Source: Pseudomonadota bacterium (GTDB lineage: Bacteria; Pseudomonadota; Gammaproteobacteria; Burkholderiales; Burkholderiaceae_B). From it: 8,184 bases of DNA. Positions 8,093 to 8,184 of this stretch are shown here, piece by piece. Under the pieces are notes generated by a model. It ran no database searches. It saw nothing but the letters and a program-made list of their open reading frames with translations, and was not told the DNA's origin. Numbering within the stretch: position 1 is the stretch's first letter; every line of letters begins with the position of its first letter. Both the position numbers and the translations under genes were made by a program. Location: assembly GCA_023389535.1 (NCBI GenBank), contig JAEWEH010000051.1:1-8184 (forward strand). Reading direction: 5' to 3'.

Positions 8093-8103
8093 GGTCTTAC
8101 CAT
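8091..8103 (+). promoter_or_regulatory. Operator O3, perfect FadR/PdhR-like palindrome
   Basis: ATGGTCTTACCAT has perfect five-base arms around CTT and fits the TGGTNNNACCA operators of FadR/PdhR/LldR-type GntR regulators. It covers the last bases of the -10 and the transcript start, the classical place for repression. It is the best of the three copies. Confidence 0.7.
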
Positions 8104-8120
8104 TTAAAGAAGGGGTTACT

Positions 8121-8184
8121 ATGAACGCCGCCCGATTTACGCTCGATGAATCCCTCATCGCTTTTGACGTGAACGCTTTCCGAC
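8121..8184 (+). CDS. Start of an unidentified gene (runs off the right edge)
   Basis: Only the first 21 codons are present, beginning MNAARFTLDESLIAFDVNAF. The ATG at 8121 has GAAGGGG five bases upstream, a consensus promoter and operator O3, so it is a genuine start. The visible residues are too few to name a family. There is no signal-peptide pattern, so the product is probably cytosolic. It shares its operator type with the FAH-family and duplicated-domain genes and probably belongs to their pathway. Confidence 0.7.
   Translation, partial: MNAARFTLDESLIAFDVNAFR

Overview
The window looks like chromosomal DNA from a betaproteobacterium of the Burkholderiales, most likely an Alcaligenaceae-type organism (Bordetella/Achromobacter/Pusillimonas relatives). 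The reasons are the GC-rich coding sequence, a Bug-family (TctC-like) periplasmic binding protein beside a catabolic enzyme and an FCD-type GntR regulator, a thiC protein with the usual beta-proteobacterial N-terminus, and many catabolic and regulatory genes packed close together. The genus is an inference from gene style and is not proven by the sequence.

Layout. Bases 1-3026, all on the minus strand, form a small catabolic unit. It consists of a GntR/FCD regulator (2336-2992), then a Bug solute-binding protein (1242-2210), then, 20 bases on, a thiamine-diphosphate enzyme of the acetolactate-synthase superfamily that runs off the left edge (1-1221). A perfect 14-base palindrome (2269-2282) covers the likely -35 of the Bug-enzyme operon and is the natural candidate operator for the regulator. 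Bases 3049-5199, also minus strand, hold thiC with its TPP riboswitch (5106-5189), a hairpin that hides the thiC ribosome-binding site (5026-5049), and a GC-rich hairpin after the gene.

Bases 5200-6020 are a decay zone. Two broken genes are joined end to end: the first 32 codons of an MHS-family MFS transporter, and the frameshifted C-terminal part of a LysR-type regulator. The rest is non-coding, with two inverted repeats.

Bases 6021-8184 hold the most interesting part. A fumarylacetoacetate-hydrolase-family enzyme (minus) is divergent from a 294-residue protein made of two homologous halves that I cannot assign to a known family (plus). A third gene begins at 8121 and leaves the window. 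Each of the three genes has a FadR/PdhR-like operator, TGGTNTTACCN, starting at exactly the last base of its proposed -10 element. The three therefore look like one co-regulated module, presumably a degradation pathway with a hydrolytic FAH-type step. The substrate, the regulator and the role of the duplicated protein are not visible here.
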